DNA of 64,000 nt from CAVXYG01 sp963766005 (GTDB taxonomy: Bacteria > Actinomycetota > Actinomycetes > S36-B12 > GCA-2699445). The stretch is from the NCBI GenBank assembly GCA_963766005.1, contig CAVXYG010000012.1, positions 310,001 to 374,000 on the forward strand, written 5' to 3'. The notes beneath the pieces are model-generated. The model saw nothing but the letters and a program-made list of their open reading frames with translations, made no database searches and was not told the DNA's origin. Positions 61,579-64,000 of this stretch are shown here, one piece after another. The position numbers and the translations under genes are program-made. Each line of letters starts with the position of its first letter. Position 1 is the stretch's first letter.

Positions 61579-62307
61579 TCAGACGCCGCTGGCCGTTGCG
61601 TGGTTCCCTTCCTGCCGCGCGATCGATGTGGTGTCCGTCATGGTCGTGAGCACCACACTGCCCTCGACCGCAGCGGGAACCACGGCGGCCGCGAGCAAAC
61701 CCTCGAGGGTCCGCGGGCTCAGGCTGCTCAGCAGGCGACCCGCCGGCGGCAGGCCCCACCGGAGGGCCAGTTCCTCGGCCCGATGCAGGGCCTCGGCACC
61801 GGTCAGGGATCCCGCCGGACCGACGAGCCATGGTTGGTGCGGCGGCGGCCAGCGCAGGGCAGCGGAGTCCGGCTGGCCCCGCACGAGCGCCGCGAGGTCG
61901 TCCCAGCCCTCCGGGGTCTCGGCCCCCAGCGGCAGGCCCCAGGGGTGCAGCGAGACCGCGCAGGCCTCCTCGACGCCCGGCGCCGCGCCGGGGTTCGCCG
62001 AGAGCGCCAGGACAGCGCCGGGCGGTGGCTGCGGTCCGAGCGCGACCGTCAGGCCCGCTGCCCAGGCGCCGATCGCGAGGATCGGGGCCTGCCAGTGGCA
62101 CGGGACATCGAGCCACGCGACGCTCCCCGGCTCCGCCAGCACTTCATCGGCGAAGAAGTTGGCCGCCTTGTGCACCGCGTTCGCCGCTGAGGCCGCAGAC
62201 AACTCCACGCGGGCGCCATCGGCAGCGTAGTAGGTGATGATCGGTGCCGACGGGCTCTCCGAGAGCCATCGGAGCAGCCGGTCCCCGGGCGACGGTGTTG
62301 GCGACAC
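61579..62307 (-). CDS. TIGR03089 family protein
   Basis: A 242-residue protein with weak resemblance to AMP-binding enzymes: a TYYAADGARVELSAASAANA start and an SVAWLDVPCHWQAPILAIGA segment near 62, as in the actinobacterial family TIGR03089 (Rv3268). It lacks the phosphate-binding loop of true adenylate-forming enzymes, so it is probably not one. The function is unknown. GTG 62307 has TAGCGT 6 nt upstream. Divergent from the nucleotidyltransferase gene, 96 bp upstream of the LCP gene. Confidence 0.85.
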   Translation of the reverse strand: MSPTPSPGDRLLRWLSESPSAPIITYYAADGARVELSAASAANAVHKAANFFADEVLAEPGSVAWLDVPCHWQAPILAIGAWAAGLTVALGPQPPPGAVLALSANPGAAPGVEEACAVSLHPWGLPLGAETPEGWDDLAALVRGQPDSAALRWPPPHQPWLVGPAGSLTGAEALHRAEELALRWGLPPAGRLLSSLSPRTLEGLLAAAVVPAAVEGSVVLTTMTDTTSIARQEGNHATASGV

Positions 62308-62375
62308 GGCGCGACGCTAGCACCGGCCCGCCGCCATTACGGCCACCGCCCGGCCGGGTGTGTCACGGTAGGAGC
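62308..62375. promoter_or_regulatory. Divergent leaderless promoters of TIGR03089 and the nucleotidyltransferase
   Basis: Minus strand: TAGCGT (62319-62314), 6 nt, GTG 62307. Plus strand: CACGGT (62364-62369), 6 nt, GTG 62376. Confidence 0.55.
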
Positions 62376-63458
62376 GTGTTGGAAGCGATCCTGCTCGTCG
62401 GAGGCAAGGGCACCAGGCTGCGCCCGCTGACCGTGAACACTCCCAAGCCCATGCTGCCGGTGGCGGGCGTCCCCTTCACCGCCCACCAGATCGCACGGGC
62501 CCGTGCTGCCGGCGTCGGCCGCGTGGTCCTGGGCACTTCGTACCGGGCGGAGATCTTCGAGGACTACTTCGGCGACGGGGCACGCGCGGGCGTGGAGCTG
62601 CAGTACATGGTGGAGGACGAGCCGTTGGGCACCGGCGGCGCGATCCGGCATGCCGCAGCTGCGCTCACCTGCGGGCCGGACGACCCGGTGCTCGTGTTCA
62701 ACGGAGATGTGCTCTCCGGCCTCGACATCTCGGCACTCGTGCGCCGGCACACCGAGGCGGACGCGGACGTGACGCTGTACCTGACACGGGTGGAGGATCC
62801 GCGGGCCTTCGGCCTGGTGCCCACCGACGGGGCGGGGCGGGTGTCGGCGTTCCTGGAGAAGCCGCAGACCCCGGAGGAGATCGTCACCGACCAGATCAAC
62901 GCCGGCTGCTACGTGTTCCGCCGATCGGTCATCGATGCGATCCCGACCGGCCGGCCGGTGTCGGTGGAGCGGGAGACCTTCCCCGGGCTGCTCGCCTCCG
63001 GGGCAACCGTGCTCGGCGTCGTCGATGATGCGTACTGGCTGGACCTCGGCACCCCCCTCGCCTTCGTTCAGGGGTCCACGGAGTTGGTCACCGGTCTCAT
63101 CAGCTCTCCGGCCCTCCCCGGACCGACGGGGCAGTCCCTCGTCCTTCCCGGGGCGAGGATCGCCGCCGATGCTGTGCTGACCGGCGGCACCACGATCGGG
63201 GAGGACTGCGTGGTCGCCGAGGGCGCGGTCGTGGACGGTGCCGTCGTGCTCCCGGGCGCCAGGATCGGCCGGGGCGCCGTCGTGCGCGGCAGCGTCATCG
63301 GCGCCGGTGCCGAGATCGGGCCGGAGGCCGTGCTGGACGGTGTGGTCGTCGGGGACGGCGCTGCTGTCGGGGGCCGCAACGAGTTGCTCACCGGCGTGCG
63401 CGTCTTCCCCGGGCACCGCCTCGAACCGGGCGCGGTGCGATTCTCCTCCGACCAGTAG
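62376..63458 (+). CDS. manB: Sugar-1-phosphate nucleotidyltransferase (mannose-1-phosphate guanylyltransferase type)
   Basis: A 360-residue enzyme. LLVGGKGTRLRPLTVNTPKPM is the nucleotide-binding signature, LGTGGAIRHAAA lies near 85, FNGDVLSGLD near 108 and FLEKPQTPEEIV near 160. A C-terminal left-handed beta-helix of hexapeptide-like V/G/A repeats fills about 255-340. It makes GDP-mannose or a related NDP-sugar for the glycan genes around it. The symbol follows the M. tuberculosis Rv3264c name by position; sugar and base specificity are not proven. GTG 62376 fits the leaderless pattern. Confidence 0.88.
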   Translation: MLEAILLVGGKGTRLRPLTVNTPKPMLPVAGVPFTAHQIARARAAGVGRVVLGTSYRAEIFEDYFGDGARAGVELQYMVEDEPLGTGGAIRHAAAALTCGPDDPVLVFNGDVLSGLDISALVRRHTEADADVTLYLTRVEDPRAFGLVPTDGAGRVSAFLEKPQTPEEIVTDQINAGCYVFRRSVIDAIPTGRPVSVERETFPGLLASGATVLGVVDDAYWLDLGTPLAFVQGSTELVTGLISSPALPGPTGQSLVLPGARIAADAVLTGGTTIGEDCVVAEGAVVDGAVVLPGARIGRGAVVRGSVIGAGAEIGPEAVLDGVVVGDGAAVGGRNELLTGVRVFPGHRLEPGAVRFSSDQ

Positions 63459-63473
63459 CCCGGACCCGCCCAT

Positions 63474-64000
63474 TCAGCGGTGGGTCGGCAACGTGATGCG
63501 GGGGCCGAACCGAGGCTGTCTGATCCCGGACAGCTCGATCATGCGTACCGCCCGATATCGATGCCCGTCGTAGGGAGCGAGGAGCTCCAGCATCTGCTGA
63601 TCGCTGCTGCGGGCCCGCCCGGTGAGCGCGTACCCCACGAGGTTGGCGAGGTGGTAGTCGCCCACACTGACCGCATCGGCATCACCGAGCGCCCGGAATC
63701 CGACTTCCGCCATCGTCCACGGCCCGATGCCGCGCACTGCGGCCAGGCGGGCCCGGAGCGCTCCTGCGTCGTGGTCCGGGAGGCGTTGCCGGGCCAGGCG
63801 CAGCACGGCACCGGCGCGGGCATGGTCGACGCCGGCGCTGCGCCACCACCAGGAGGGGATGCCCGCGACGGTGTGCCGATCCGGGGCGACCCACATCCCC
63901 GTCGGGGCGGGCCCGGGGGCCGGCTCGCCGTGCTCCCGGCACAGCCGGAACCAGGAACGGCGCGACTCCACGCCGGTCACCTTCTGCTCCAGGACCGCTT
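63474..64000 (-). CDS. HhH-GPD DNA glycosylase (AlkA-like), 5' end cut by the window
   Basis: The C-terminal 174 codons or so are present and the frame stays open to 64000. AVLEQKVTG at the window edge is the family's opening helix, followed by LAAVRGIGPWTMAEVGFRAL (helix-hairpin-helix with the GIGPWTA-type turn) and the catalytic Asp region GDADAVSVGDYHLANLVGYA. It probably excises alkylated bases. It converges with the nucleotidyltransferase gene, 15 nt apart. Confidence 0.85.
   Translation of the reverse strand, partial: AVLEQKVTGVESRRSWFRLCREHGEPAPGPAPTGMWVAPDRHTVAGIPSWWWRSAGVDHARAGAVLRLARQRLPDHDAGALRARLAAVRGIGPWTMAEVGFRALGDADAVSVGDYHLANLVGYALTGRARSSDQQMLELLAPYDGHRYRAVRMIELSGIRQPRFGPRITLPTHR

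Overview
The window is GC-rich, densely packed DNA from an actinobacterium. The evidence is the gene content (acyl-CoA carboxylase AccA3/AccE/AccD5, a DUF3516 helicase, a WS/DGAT acyltransferase, a TIGR03089 protein, a LytR-CpsA-Psr ligase), frequent GTG starts and 4-bp GTGA/ATGA gene overlaps. Gene order from about 17 kb to the right end resembles the Mycobacterium tuberculosis block from manB/cpsA through fadE25, purE/purK, birA, accD5/accE5/maf/accA3, lpdA, deoD/pmmB, add and cdd to sdhCDAB, so this is a conserved actinobacterial backbone. No mycolate-specific gene is visible, and the genus cannot be named from sequence alone.

Layout. 1-7.1 kb: a minus-strand polysaccharide operon (pyruvyl-transferase-like protein, Wzx flippase, FrhB-like protein, glycosyltransferase; every junction overlaps by 4 bp), then a GT2 glycosyltransferase and a divergent membrane acyltransferase. 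7.2-16.6 kb: a second polysaccharide/surface segment with clear signs of damage: a GT4 gene lacking a normal start codon, a frameshifted Wzz/BY-kinase (CpsD-like), an 883-bp decayed IS256-type element with 13-bp terminal inverted repeats, a frameshifted GT2, a sulfotransferase, and a very large secreted protein (propeller, FN3, LamG, PKD, three C-terminal repeats) broken by four frameshifts. 16.8-20.5 kb: DUF503 and the sdhCDAB operon. 20.7-23.0 kb: a secreted fasciclin protein, then a nucleoside-type lipoprotein with cytidine deaminase. 23.4-34.3 kb: a varied accessory stretch (broken DJ-1/PfpI gene, shikimate-dehydrogenase-like protein, AAA ATPase, helicase, ferritin, Nudix hydrolase, WS/DGAT, VOC protein, an unknown protein). 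34.6-41.4 kb: purine salvage and sugar-phosphate genes (add, phosphohexomutase, PNP), an LpdA-like flavoprotein and a FetAB-type exporter. 41.4-53.5 kb: acyl-CoA carboxylase cluster with maf and an inserted sulfotransferase-like gene, birA, a PH-domain protein, an adenylate cyclase, GtrA, purK/purE and a TetR/hydrolase pair. 53.7-64 kb: UDP-sugar dehydrogenase, FadE25, two GT2 enzymes, a Wzm/Wzt exporter, LCP ligase, TIGR03089, a sugar nucleotidyltransferase and a DNA glycosylase.

How the parts work together. The outer segments make, export and attach surface polysaccharide. The nucleotidyltransferase, phosphohexomutase and UDP-sugar dehydrogenase can supply activated sugars, Wzx and Wzm/Wzt export, and the LCP protein probably attaches the polymer to the wall. 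The middle holds central metabolism: succinate oxidation, malonyl/methylmalonyl-CoA supply with its biotin ligase, acyl-CoA oxidation, and purine and pyrimidine salvage.

Two patterns stand out. First, most transcription-unit first genes have a -10-like hexamer [T/C]ANNNT exactly 6 or 7 nt before the start codon, the signature of leaderless mRNAs; this was used to choose many starts. Second, all seven coding frameshifts found are single-base gains, six of them within 9.4-14.0 kb. That is either real local decay or insertion-type sequence error, and the reader should treat those five genes accordingly.
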